From positions 13,564,654 to 13,628,653 of the forward strand of contig NC_084886.1 in the NCBI RefSeq assembly GCF_958979055.1: a DNA stretch of 64,000 bases. Reading direction: 5' to 3'. The notes beneath the pieces were generated by a model. It had not been told where the DNA came from and searched no databases. It saw only the letters and a list, made by a program, of their open reading frames with translations. Each line of letters begins with the position of its first letter. The first letter of the stretch is position 1. The translations under genes were made by a program, and so were the position numbers. Shown one piece after another: positions 1 through 11,390 of the stretch. The DNA comes from Alnus glutinosa. Lineage: Eukaryota; Streptophyta; Magnoliopsida; Fagales; Betulaceae.

Positions 1-607
1 TCTTTGAAATTTCATTGAATATATCCGCATACGTTAGTACAGTCGGGCGACGGCTCTAGTTATGGAGCTCTCTGGAAGTTCACTAGAATTCTCAACATAA
101 CCAATAGTCATGGAGCTCTCGGGTGTCCACTAGAACAATCAAAGTAAGCACGTCTAGGTGATTCTAATAATGAATCTCTCGGGTGTGAACTCGAACAACC
201 ACCATAATTACGGCCAGGTAAATTAAAAGAATGTTATAGCCAGTAAAGAACACCAAATTAAGAACCCAATAATTAAAGGCCATTCATAATTTTTGCAAAG
301 ATCGAAGAACGAGTAAGCAGAAAAGCAAAGTTCCAAAATTCATTATAAGATTCCACAATATCCATATTACAATAAAAACAGGCGTTCTTGTTACAATATA
401 TATGAAGAAAAAGTACATTAATTGAAGCAAAAGTACAATTTTTTATTAACTATATATATAAGGCTAATTAATCTCTCTCTCTTTCTCTCTTGGTAAAATA
501 TATAGCTTACTTTCACGAGCATCATCGATCCTAGCTACTTTATTTTATAAATGGTGGGATCGGAACACTTTATTCTAAATCCTTAGACATATATTAATTA
601 TTCCTTC

Positions 608-1555
608 TCAAACGTTATATAAGGCTTTAATTCCTTGAATATCGTCAGCATGCAGACCTTTGCTCACTCCTGCAGAGATGCTAGCGTACATGATAGCTCC
701 CTCAACTTCGCTATGCCCGAGTCCAAGAAGGTGACCAATTTCATGCAAGGCAACTGTCTGCAAGTCAAATGCACCTGGCCTCACACCCACACTCCATGAC
801 TCATCTGCATCATAATGGAATCTCCCGTCAGTTGGAGCAAAAGCATGAGCCAGGATGCCACCGGTTCCATCAAAAGGGTTCCCGTCTCCGTGATTCCCAC
901 GATGAAAACCAATTTTAATATCCGCGTTTGAAACGCCTTGAGCCTGTGAGAAGGAGAAGTGTGTGCGTGAGGCCCATGTCTGGAAGGCTTGTGCAACGGG
1001 GTTCATGGCTGCGGTTGGGGTGCCAGAGAGAAATCCATAAGTGAGGTGATACTTGGAGGGCGGCCACTTTGGACTGTTGCGGAAGAAAGAATAGTGAGAG
1101 ACGGTATGCAATGAGCCATGGCCGTTGTGATGCCCCTTCTTTCCCGGACGCATCCAATTTGTACCATTGACGATGTCTGCCACGCCGCAACGAGGCATCA
1201 TCATCTTTGATACTGTTTTGTCATCCAAAGTGCCACTCGCATTGAGATGGTAATTGAGTTGGTAAGTTTTGATGGCTGATTCCAAGAGCTCGTCGAAATC
1301 GTCGTCGTTGGCATGGGTGTTTTTTTTGGAATGGCTATAGCTTAGATAACCAAATTTTTCGAGGTATTTTTTGAGGTCGTGGATGCCTTTGATCTTATCA
1401 CCCTTGTGACATCCCTGAAGGTGCTTGAGAAACTCGAAGGGTGAAGATTTTTTGTCATGCGACTTTGGTGAAGTTGCATGAGAAAGGAGAGGGAGGAAGA
1501 CGAGGACGAGGAGGAGGGGAGTCAATGAGAGGAGAGAAAAAGCTTTGAAAGCCAT
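608..1555 (-). CDS. Plant matrix metalloproteinase (matrixin, M10A), unit A copy
   Basis: Intronless 315-aa zinc endopeptidase, expected to be secreted and to act in the apoplast or cell wall. Residues 1-28 are a hydrophobic signal peptide. About 40-118 is a peptidoglycan-binding-like prodomain. PRCGVAD at 121-127 is the cysteine switch that keeps the zymogen inactive. The calcium and structural-zinc region is near NPFDGTGG (226-233), the catalytic zinc site is HEIGHLLGLGHS (271-282), and the Met-turn is at Met289. The protein stops at 315 right after the catalytic domain, with no hydrophobic tail, so a GPI or membrane anchor is unlikely. The start is the ATG at 1555, directly before the signal peptide, with a TATA box about 80 bp upstream. 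All catalytic residues are present. A near-identical copy lies at 27,095-28,042, differing at about 11 residues. Family assignment is firm; the substrate is unknown. Confidence 0.95.
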   Translation of the reverse strand: MAFKAFSLLSLTPLLLVLVFLPLLSHATSPKSHDKKSSPFEFLKHLQGCHKGDKIKGIHDLKKYLEKFGYLSYSHSKKNTHANDDDFDELLESAIKTYQLNYHLNASGTLDDKTVSKMMMPRCGVADIVNGTNWMRPGKKGHHNGHGSLHTVSHYSFFRNSPKWPPSKYHLTYGFLSGTPTAAMNPVAQAFQTWASRTHFSFSQAQGVSNADIKIGFHRGNHGDGNPFDGTGGILAHAFAPTDGRFHYDADESWSVGVRPGAFDLQTVALHEIGHLLGLGHSEVEGAIMYASISAGVSKGLHADDIQGIKALYNV

Positions 1556-1630
1556 GGTTGCTATGGTTTGTAATGACGCTAGCTCTAGCTAGCACTTGTT
1601 GGACGTTGCAAAAATCTCTTAGTTTTGAGG

Positions 1631-1640
1631 CTTTTTATAG
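1631..1640 (-). promoter_or_regulatory. TATA box of metalloproteinase, unit A
   Basis: CTATAAAAAG on the minus strand, about 76-85 bp upstream of the ATG at 1555. The same motif and spacing are kept upstream of the unit B copy. Confidence 0.6.
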
Positions 1641-2018
1641 TGGTGAGGACGTTGTGAAAGCGGATTGATTTTTCCTTTTCTAGAATTCGAGATTGATAGT
1701 TTTCCTGGTAGTTGCGCAATATTTAGATGAAGTATTAATTATATTAGCGTTGACGCGCGTATAGACTAAGATTACCACGCTAGACTGAACAAGACTGACT
1801 CCCGGAAGAAGTCCTGCACAGCAAATGGGTCTTGGTTTGGATTCCATTCCACGCATTAAGATTGAATCATTATATATTTGTAGTTTCATTTCCACAGTTT
1901 GGAGAAATTATATTCTCGAATCCCAATAAAAAAAAAGAAGAAGAAGAAAGCAAACGCTAAACAGTACTCCTCATGATCTTAATTAAATAATTGGTCCCCT
2001 TAATTTGGAACTCTGAAT

Positions 2019-2027
2019 TGTGACGAT

Positions 2028-2068
<41 letters not shown>

Positions 2069-4547
2069 AAACGCAAAACGAGTCATCGTAGTGGTACGAC
2101 TACGTATCGCCCAACCAATATAGGCACATGCCCATAACATTCACCTGTTATACAGAGTTACATCTACAGCGGAATAAATCATGATACCATCAAACAAGTG
2201 GAAAAGCATAACTATAAACATACCTGTTATCTATACAAATGTGAACCATAACACAAGTATATCTGTTTAAAGTTTAACTACATAAAACTATTACAAAATT
2301 ATGGCTTATACAAAATAATATGTGACACACACGTCACAAGCCATATACAAAAGTACTAAAAAATAAGGACACCATAGTCCTTTCCCACTACGACTGTCGA
2401 TACGGGCTTCAATCGTAGTAACCCAAATAGTGTGCTACCGGATCATCATTCGCCTCAGGAGTACCTGCAATCACAGGAATATCATCTACACGATTGTTGT
2501 GGCATCCACATCCGCATAAGTGAAATGATGAGTTCATTGCCTTAGCATGAAACACACTAAGACCTCAGTGGTATAAAACTAACTGAGTTTTCATAAAGAA
2601 CCAACCTTTCTTTTATATTTAGTCGTGCGAGCACTAGATTAGCCTCAATTTACCAATGGCAAATGCAGCAAACACCGACTATTCAGAAAACATTTAAAAC
2701 ATACTATATAGCTGATGAAATATGTAGAAGTTCCAGTCATCCTTCCTTGGAAGTTTCTACATATAGACCCCTCTATAATAATATTTTTCATCGGTCGCTC
2801 AAACGAACGTGCACACGATCACTCCATCACAGATATCACGTATACACATAAGTCTTAAGCAAGAAACATGGCATCTTACTCTTCCATACTAGGATAACAT
2901 CCTTCAACAAAATACTCGCAACACCATCTCTAATCGTATTTCAACTTCGTGCCTTGAACGTCAGTAGATCATGTGAACACTAGAGTTAAATTCAATTATG
3001 CTAACACGTCGTTCCTGAAGAACAATAACAGTCAACCTTCTTACTCATAAACATGCCATTACTCGCACCTGGGTAGTCATGTATCCATGTACTTTCAAGT
3101 TCAATGTATGACATCTTAACATATGCAACCATCCGATAGAAATATACATAAGATCTTTTCCATTAAGACTCTTATGATACTGATATGCTGCTGATACTGA
3201 TATGCTGTTGATACTGTTATGCTGCTGATATTGTTATGCTGTTAATACTGATACTGCTGGGGTATGTATGCTCTATACTACATGCTCTATGTTCTGTGCT
3301 TGACCGGTATATATTTCATTACTATATCATGCTATAAAATCATGCAATTGCTAAATCACGTTCTCTTCAAACTAAACAAACCCAACATTTTATCAATCAC
3401 TTTGAAGACATTCAAAACATAGTTTCTTCATAAAACTTGAACAGTTTCAACATGACATGTTCTCAAACTCAAAACATAGTTTCATAAAATGTAAACAGTT
3501 TCAACATGACATGTTCTCAACAATTTGCATAATTTAAATTCCAACAGCAGAATATAACACTTTAAATCAATTCAATACTTTTCACTCTTGCACTATTTCT
3601 TAAACATCATTGATATAGTTTAAACATAATCAAAACTAATCAAATCACCTCAAAGCATATAATTCATCATATGGTTGGTTCAGTTTCATAAACAATATAT
3701 ATTTTTATCAATCTATTACATATAAAAATATATATTTTTCTCAGTGAGTAGGATACCCACCTCAGATCGCTTGTACTCCCAGTATCCAAACGACTCTAAG
3801 CTCAACCGCAATGTGCCGCAAAAATTCACCAAGTAGTGACCAAATACTTGGGATGCTCCTGACAACTCCAAACCACGCCAAACCTCAAAACGTTCGTTCA
3901 AAACGAAGATCGGGCTTCGAGGATTACATTATCGAAGTCAGATCTAAGATTGGACGGTTGGATTTCAAGATATCACGGTTTTTAGGTGAAAAACCGTAGG
4001 AAATAGAGAAGAAAACCGAAGAAAACAGAAAGAAATGGGCGTACTGCCCATTTTAATTCGGACCCTATCCGGACGGGCATCACAAACCATCCGGACGCAC
4101 GCCATTTAGGCAGACCGTCCGGACGGGCACTAATCACCATCCGGACTCGTGCCATTTAAGAAGACATGCGCCACATAGCAGACCGTCCGAACGCGCGTTG
4201 TTTAGGAAGACCGTGCGCCGCTCGTTGCGAACCGTCCGGATGAACTAAGTCAAGCGTCACGACGTGCGTGGAATGAGGCGTCCGCCAAGTGACGATAAGG
4301 TACCGTCCGGACGAGCCTATTGAGCCGTCCGGACGCGACACATTAATTTTATTTATTTAATCCATTTTTCCGCATTTATTTCATTTCTCCTTCATTCTCA
4401 CATATTTTCTCCTTGTATAACTTATTTCTTGGTCCATAAAATATTCTCTGCGCGTCCCATTATATTTTCTAGTAGTCTAATTAATTTTAGTTGTCTATCC
4501 CAATAATTTTATTCCCAAAATTGCCAAATAATATTCAGGACATCACA
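2019..4547. mobile_element. 2.5-kb LTR-type insertion (probable solo LTR), unit A only
   Basis: Starts TGTGACGATCC and ends CAGGACATCACA, giving TG...CA termini. It is flanked by a perfect 5-bp duplication TGAAT (2014-2018 and 4548-4552). Unit B has the empty site with a single TGAAT at 28,501-28,505, so the borders are exact to the base. It has no coding capacity. Size, termini and 5-bp target duplication fit a solo LTR of a long-LTR retrotransposon; the Del/Tekay chromovirus lineage of Ty3/gypsy has LTRs this long, but lineage is inference. A related sequence in reverse orientation starts at 31,093. Confidence 0.8.
4050..4345. repeat. Cluster of palindromic CGTCCGGACG motifs in the LTR
   Basis: Within the 2.5-kb LTR-type insertion the palindrome CGTCCGGACG, or close variants, recurs about eight times in 300 bp. 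The cluster is GC- and CpG-rich against a very AT-rich surrounding. The related element at 31.3-31.46 kb has the same kind of cluster. Confidence 0.7.
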
Positions 4548-4552
4548 TGAAT

Positions 4553-5193
4553 AGCATTAGACTCCTAGCTAGCTTCCACATGCGCCAAAGTTCAGCAGTG
4601 AGAGAGTAGAAAAAACTTATGCACTATACTTTATTGACCATATTGGACGCAGGCTTTCTAGAAATCAAACTATATATATATATATATATGCCATTTTACC
4701 AAATGCTGGTTTTTAATTATAACTCTGAAAATAATTCGAAATGACTTAAAAAAGTCAAAACTCCGTATAATTTAAGTTTTTATTGCTTCACTTACGAAAA
4801 AAATAAAATGTACGTTTCAATTGCGTTTGGAAAAAAATGGGTTGTTGCTCAAGAACAGGGGAAATGATAGATCTGTCGTGAAGATGGGGGCAAGAGATTA
4901 GAAAAGCAAACGCAAATGGATTTGGATTGGGAGAGAGAGAAAGGAGAGACAAAAGTTTAAATAAATAAATCTAGTGTCTACAGTGGGCTGAAGAACCTAA
5001 TCACTGTCGCAAAAATTCTAAAATACATATTCTACTTGAGACAAAAAAAAAAAAAAAAAAAAAAAAAACCCTCATAATAGCTATATTTAACTATTATGAA
5101 CCCCTTAACTACTTTTTTGAAATTGCTCTTAATTAAGTGTTTGAATCCTATTATCCTTTTACCATTTTCTCGTTTCTAGAGTATATATATATA
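4553..5193. other. Non-coding duplicated sequence with no gene
   Basis: Matches 28,506-29,110 in unit B with small indels. It holds an A-tract near 5043-5068 and short AT repeats. I see no coding signal. It ends where the retroelement cluster begins at 5194. Confidence 0.7.
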
Positions 5194-5989
5194 TGATACC
5201 ATAAACTGACCCAGGTGATAGTATTGAGAATGACAGATAAATAATGAAGAAGTATGTAGTGCAGATTTAAGATTTTAATTCTTGATTTAAATCACTATTA
5301 AAATAATTCTAATAAAATAATTAAGAAACAAATAATGAAGAACCGTGAACATATAATAAAGGAGAATCATATAGTGAAAATAGAGATGAGCTGATAAACA
5401 TTCTTACTTGATATTATTGAAGCAAATCTGGAATAGATATAAGATTCAATGCCTTGATGTAAGAAGGCCGAAAGATACAAGGAAAAGATAGTGCAGGAAT
5501 TTTACAAGGTAGAAAGGCTAGAGAATAATTGATTCTCAAGATGAGTTTTCTCTCAAATTTGCTCTGCCCTTCCTATACATCATGCTGGCCTTATATAGGC
5601 TAAAAGAAGAGGAAAATTACAAATATCAATTATTCATAAACAGTAAAAAGATTCCGCATGTCTTCTGAACAGTTAAAATTGTTATGATTTTTTGACTGAT
5701 TCTGAAATTTGAATAGTAGATGCAGCAATAATTCTTGAATACTGATAAACTTTGTCAGTCTATAATTTTGTCTTCTGTGTCGGCTGAGATGATGCATAAA
5801 CTGATGATGTTTCCATAGATTCCCACTTCCTACATAATGTCTCCATGTCATAATGCTACATCATGTCCTTCATGTCCTTTTTTCGTCATAATGCTTTTTC
5901 ATGTCTACTAGTGCATTTTGCTATGGCCTTCCACTTTCTCATGCACTACTTCACTTCTTCTGATGCACTACTTCACTTTTTCTGTTCCA
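5194..5989 (-). mobile_element. LTR copy a of a tRNA-Met-primed retroelement
   Basis: About 790-bp LTR reading on the minus strand, starting TGGAACAG (at 5989) and ending near 5202. It is followed by TGGTATCA, the first eight bases of a primer-binding site, and then by the AT repeat of the duplicated flank. It is homologous over its length to the LTRs at 6646-7417 and 7580-8357. The outer border is uncertain because the LTR could be read as ending either before or after TGGTATCA. Confidence 0.75.
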
Positions 5990-6604
5990 TAATTCTTTTG
6001 CTCCTGCTTTCTTTTAATCATCATTGTAATAGCCATCATACAGATCATAATCATGGTCAGTGTAGGTCTCCATTCCTCTTCTGTGAATTCACACATGAAT
6101 GTATCATGTCCCCATTCATTACAGTATGTACAATATTTTAATCGTTCTGTGCCATCAGAATCTAATGCAATACTTTCATCTATAATTTCCTTAGGATTTA
6201 TGTCTGTCTGACTCCACCACTTCTCATTCTGGTAAATATATTTGCTTTGACGAAGAAGTTGTTCCCAAATTCCTAGAGCAGAAATATCTTCTCCAAAAAT
6301 GATAATTCTATGATTTTTAGCTAAGACTTTTCTTACTGAAAATAATTCTTGGACAGCATTTATCATGAATTTTTTCTTAAAGGTTCGCCATAAATATTCC
6401 TAATGGATCATCCAATTTAAGAGGAATCCTTCCCATTCTTAATTCTGCTACTTGATCAGTATCAAATGGGTTAATTAGGATGCAGTGTTGAGCCGGTTTG
6501 ACTTCCATATAATTCTTTGGATCAAATTCTGAAACTGTACTCCAAATTCTCAGGACAATAGACTGATTTAAAATCATACCCTGATGCTTTTTCTGGATCT
6601 TCAA
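5968..6604 (-). pseudogene. Retroelement protein fragments with CCHC zinc knuckle
   Basis: Two adjacent minus-strand reading frames (6377-6604 and 5968-6366) belong to one former retroelement polyprotein, separated by a frameshift near 6370. The downstream part has a CCHC zinc knuckle: C-T-Y-C, four residues, H, four residues, C. This is typical of Gag nucleocapsid domains, which bind RNA. No protease, RT or integrase is present. I do not recognise the lineage. A second copy of the downstream part lies at 16,766-17,146, on the far side of CACTA element 1. Confidence 0.55.
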
Positions 6605-6645
6605 TCTGATCTATTAGTTCTAATATTATTCTTTCTTAAGAATTA

Positions 6646-7417
6646 TGGAACAGAAGAAGTGAAGTAATGCATCAAAAGAAGTGAAGTAGTGCATGAGAAA
6701 GTGGAAGGCCATAGCAAAATGCACTAGTAGACATGAAAAAGCATTGTGACAAAAAAGGACATGAAGGACATGGTGGAGCATTATGACATGGAGACATTAT
6801 GTAGGAAGTGAGAATCTATGGAAACATCATCAGTTTATGCATCATCTCAGCCGACACAGAAGACAAAATAATAGACTGACAAAGTTTATCAGTATTCAAG
6901 AATTATTGCTGCATCTACTGTTCAAATTTCAGAATCAGTTAGAAAATCATAACAATTTTAACTGTTCAGAAGACATGCAGAATCTTTTTACTGTTTATGA
7001 ATTATTGATATTTGTAATTTTCCTCTTCTTTTAGCCTATATAAGGCCAGCATGATGTATAGGAAGGGCAGAGCGAATTTGAGAGAAAACTCATCTTGAGA
7101 ATCAATCATTCTCTAGCCTTTCTACCTTGTAAAATTCCTGCACTATCTTTTCCTTGTATCTTTCGGCCATCTTACATCAAGGCTTTAAATCTTGTATCTA
7201 TTCCAGCTTTGCTTCAATATTGTCAAGTAGGAATGTTTATCAACTCATCTCTATTTTCACTATATGATTCTCCTTTATTATATGTTCATATTTCTGAATT
7301 ATTTTATTAGAATTATTTTAATAGTGATTTAAATCAAGAATTAAAATCTTAATTCTGCACTACATACTTCTTCATTATTTATCCGTCATTCTCAATACTA
7401 TCACCTGGGTCGGTTCA
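6646..7417 (+). mobile_element. LTR copy b, plus orientation
   Basis: About 770 bp from TGGAACAG to GGTTCA. It is directly followed by a primer-binding site at 7418-7430. It forms the left arm of a head-to-head inverted pair with the LTR at 7580-8357. Confidence 0.8.
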
Positions 7418-7430
7418 TGGTATCAAAGCC
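7418..7430 (+). other. Primer-binding site, initiator tRNA-Met type
   Basis: TGGTATCAAAGCC lies directly after the LTR end. The canonical plant initiator-methionine site is TGGTATCAGAGC, so there is one mismatch. The mirror-image site is on the minus strand at 7567-7579. Confidence 0.75.
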
Positions 7431-7579
7431 AAGGGTGAGTAGAGAGAAGGTTCAATGTTTGCAATTATGGGAAGCATTGATAAATAATAATCGGCAGTGG
7501 TTCGGACTGACTACCTAGAACTCGGAGTATTATTGCAAACACTGAACCCTCTCTCTACTCACCCTTGGCTTTGATACCA

Positions 7580-8357
7580 TAAAACGACCCAGGTGATCGA
7601 TAGTATTGAGAATGACAGATAAATAATGAAGAAGTATGTAATGCAGAATTAAGATTTTAATTCTTGATTTAAATCACTATTAAAATAATTCTAATAAAAT
7701 AATTAAGAAACAAATAATCCAGAAACATGAACATATAATAGAGAAGAATCATATAGTGAAAATAGAGATAAACTGATAAACATTCTTACTTGATATTATT
7801 GAAGCAAAGCTAGAATAGATACAAAATTCAAAGCCTTGATGTAAGAAGGTCGAAAAATACAAGGAAAAGATAGTGCTGGAATTTCACAAGGTAGAAAGGT
7901 TAGAAAGGCTAGAGAATGATTGCTTCTCAAGATGAGTTTTCTCTCAAATTCGCTCTGCCCTTCCTATACATCATGCTGGCCTTATATAGGCTAAAAGAAA
8001 AGGAAAATTACAAATATTAGTAATTCATAAACAGTAAAAAGATTCCGCATGTCTTTTGAACAGTTAAAATTGTTATGATTTTCTAACTGATTCTGAAATT
8101 TGAACAATAGATGCAGCAATAATTCTTGAATACTAATAAACTTTGTCAGTCTATTATTTTGTCTTCTGTGTCGGCTGAGATGATGCATAAACTGATGATG
8201 TCTCCATAGATTCTTACTTCCTACATAATGTCTCCATGTCATAATGCTCCATCATGTCCTTCATGTCCTCTTTTGTCATAATTTTTTTTTATGTCTACTA
8301 GTGCATTTTGCTATGGCCTTCAACTTTCCCATGCACTACTTCACTTCTTCTGTTCCA
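7580..8357 (-). mobile_element. LTR copy c, minus orientation, with primer-binding site at 7567-7579
   Basis: Homologous to copies a and b. It reads on the minus strand from TGGAACAG at 8357 down to 7580, followed by its own primer-binding site. Only 136 bp separate the two primer-binding sites, and that stretch is itself nearly palindromic at its ends. The sequence beyond 8357 is interrupted by CACTA element 1. Confidence 0.8.
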
Positions 8358-9179
8358 TAATTCTTCTACTCACTACAAAAAAAACCACAATTGGCCACGT
8401 GTCTACAGTACCGGTTACTGTAGACACGCGTCCAACTAGCCACGTGTCTTTCTGACAACGTGGCTAGTGGTATAAACAACCCAATTGGCCGCGTGTAATT
8501 AATCCACACGGCCAATTGGACACGTGTATTATTACACGTGTCTACCTGGACACGTGTATTAAACACACGTGTCCAATTGGACGCGTGTATTTTTACACAC
8601 GTCCATATGTTGCCACGTGTAATAAATAATCGTGGCCAACTGTTATTTTTTTCCAAATATATATTAAAAAAAAAACAACTTATTTTATTAACTATATATC
8701 ATAATCTTAAATTTGTGCTATATATATATAATTACGGTGTACATAGCATATATACATAAGGTTAGGTTTTAAGGCTATATGCTATATGTAAATTTTATAC
8801 TTGGAGTTTACATGTTGAGTTCCTTAGCTTATTTATATATATATGGTATACTGATAAGTACGTAAACCCTAACCTAATTTACATATTGTACTATATCCAT
8901 AATTAAACCAAATTTGGTGCTATATATATATAATTAAACCAAATAGTTCAAATTAGGGTTTAGTTTTGTACACCATCAACATTTAGAAACAAAAAAAAAA
9001 AAATTAAAACATAACAAAGTTAAAAAAAAAAACCTATAATTAATACTATATATATAGATATGCATGCATGTAAACGGTTTAAAAACTATATACATTTATA
9101 ATGACTTGTATATATATACCCTAACCTTGCTATTTGTGGCTATATATAGTAAATGCAATTATTTTGAGGGTTTCGTGCT

Positions 9180-9660
9180 ACATAATAAATTAAATACTTA
9201 TGGTTTAATCCTTTATATAGTACATACACTTAGGGTTTATGGCTATATATAGTACATACACTTAGGGTTATGGTTTATAGCTATATAAAATATATACACT
9301 TAGGGCTAGGGTTTATAGCTATATATAGTATATATACTTAGGGTTAGGGTTTATCGATATATATAGTATATACACTTAGGATTAGGGTTTATAGCTATAT
9401 ATAGTATTTACACTTAGGGTTTATAGCTATATATAGTATATACACTTAGGTCAATGGCTATATATAGTACATACACTTAGAGTTAGGGTTTATGGCTAAA
9501 TATAGTATATATACTTAGGGTTAGGATTTATAACTATATATAGTATATATACTTAGGGTTAGGGTTTATCGATATATATAGTATATACACTTAGGGTTAG
9601 GGGTTTTAGGGTTTATAGGTATATATAATATATACACTTAGGGCTATGGGTTATAATTTA
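9180..9660 (+). repeat. Minisatellite with telomere-like TTAGGGTTAGGG motifs
   Basis: About 12 imperfect units of roughly 31-47 bp. Each has GCTATATATAGTATATACAC followed by TTAGGGTTAGGGTTTA or a variant. Related units recur at 10,385-10,640. The motif contains the telobox (AAACCCTA on the other strand). The same units occur in CACTA element 2. Confidence 0.85.
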
Positions 9661-9817
9661 ATTGATTTTACATTTTATGAATAATAATGTCAATATATTT
9701 TTCACGTGTCATTATTGTACACTTTTAAATATAACATTAAATCCTAGATTGATTATAACTATATTGTTCCGATATTATAGAAATTCGAATGAATTTGGCT
9801 TATGTGCTGTTACAAAA

Positions 9818-10001
9818 GAGAAATGCTAGAACATCTTCTGGTGTTCTCCTGGTATTCTCCTGGAATGGCATAAATATAATTAAAAAATTACATATATGTC
9901 CTTTTGGATGGCATAAATGCAATTTTTTAATCAAAAAAATTACATCTATGACATTCTAGGAGAACACCAGGAGAACACCAGAAGATGCTCTAGCATTCCT
10001 C
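9818..10001. mobile_element. MITE nested in CACTA 1, MULE-like
   Basis: A 184-bp element with long inverted arms built on TCTTCTGGTGTTCTCCTGGT and its complement. It is flanked by a perfect 9-bp duplication GTTACAAAA (9809-9817 and 10,002-10,010). A 9-bp duplication points to the Mutator-like superfamily. Confidence 0.85.
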
Positions 10002-10639
10002 GTTACAAAAAACTACAGTATATTTACTCTAATTTTGTATGAGAAAGATTGTGATATTAAATCTAAACAGTTGGAAAAATGAAAAAAAAACTATAACGTA
10101 TATCTTATAGTTTTTTTACGGCATTTAAGTTGAATTTTATTCAATCAAGTTAAAGAGAGAATCTCCTCAAACAATTAAAAAATTAAAAATTAAAAAGCTA
10201 AATGTTGATTTTTCTCATTCTTTAAAGAGAAATGTTTAATTTCATTCTCTTACATATCTCTTATCCATGTTTGTACAAGAGATGTGTAAATCGATCATTG
10301 AATTTATGTACTATACGTGGGTTTTATAAATACAATATTAAATTTCCAAAAAAAAAAAAAGGGAATAAAAATGATATATATAGCCATATACACTTAGGGT
10401 TAGGGTTTATGGCTATATATAGTACATATACTTAGGGTTATGGTTTATAGCTATATATATAGTACATACACTTGGGGTTATGGTTTAATTTTATGGTTAG
10501 GTTTTAGTTTTAATTTATGGTTTAATATAGTATATATACTTGGTGTTAGGGTTTAATTTTAGGGTTATGGTTTAGTTTTGATTTATAGTTTACGGTTTAG
10601 TTTTAGCGTTTAGGGTTTAGCTATATGTACAGTACATAC

Positions 10640-11251
10640 ATATAGGGCTGCATGGGTTTGTATTTTTGTTTACGTGGTTAAATTATATAAATATATATAT
10701 AATTATAATATAATTTTTTTATTAAATACAAATGCTACATAAATACGTCGCCCATTGGGGACGTGGCATAATACCACGTCCCTGATTGGACACGTGTACT
10801 TAGTACACGTGTCCAATTGTTTGGCCAAGACAACTGGGCGGGAGTTCTCCCGTGCGCCACCTGGTCGGATACTGTGAATTATATATATATATAAATTATT
10901 TAAAATTCAAATAATATATTATTTTATAAAATATATATATATTCGAAATGGGTAGCTTCCGGGGAGTTTTCTCTCTCTCTCTCAGTATACTCTCTCTCTC
11001 TCTCTCTCTCTCCCTCTCCGTCACAGCCGCACCGGCCAACTCCCCGGCCACCGCGCGTCCGCCTTCCCGCCGGTGACACGCCCTCTCTCTAGCTCTCTCT
11101 GCTCGGTTCTTGCTCTCTCTCTGTGTAATATCTCGCTCTATCTCTCTCTCTACCTTTCTCTCTCTATCTCTCTCTCCCTCTCTATCTCTCTCTACCTGTC
11201 TAAACTCCGGTCGGCCACCACTTAGGGTAAGGGTTCAGTACCTTCTCTGGC

Positions 11252-11312
<61 letters not shown>

Positions 11313-11390
11313 GCCTCTCCGTAATGTAACGTTTGTTTTTTTTTTTTTTTAATTTTTTCTGTTAGTATTAATTTTTTCCTCCCAAAAAAT
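10640..11390. other. CACTA 1 interior: subterminal-like motifs and CT-rich leader
   Basis: At 10,745-10,860 CACGTGT motifs like those of the element ends recur. At 10,970-11,330 there is a (CT)n-rich stretch broken by a GC-rich segment (about 11,025-11,085). A similar CT-rich segment is found in CACTA 2 (18,385-18,520 and 38,838-38,990), so it is a conserved part of the family, perhaps its promoter or leader. Open frames here are low-complexity and I do not call them genes. Confidence 0.5.

Noticed and set aside
781..1190. Extra minus-strand frames within the metalloproteinase
   Set aside because: Out-of-frame shadows of the real gene, repeated identically in unit B.
6783..7034. 83-codon frames in the LTRs (also 7991-8242 and 5630-5851)
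   Set aside because: The frame is on opposite strands according to LTR orientation and lies within the LTR. It shows no domain, and its conservation simply follows repeat identity.
9180..9660. CRISPR-like array
   Set aside because: Units vary in length and sequence with no constant repeat plus unique spacer pattern, and the DNA is plant nuclear.
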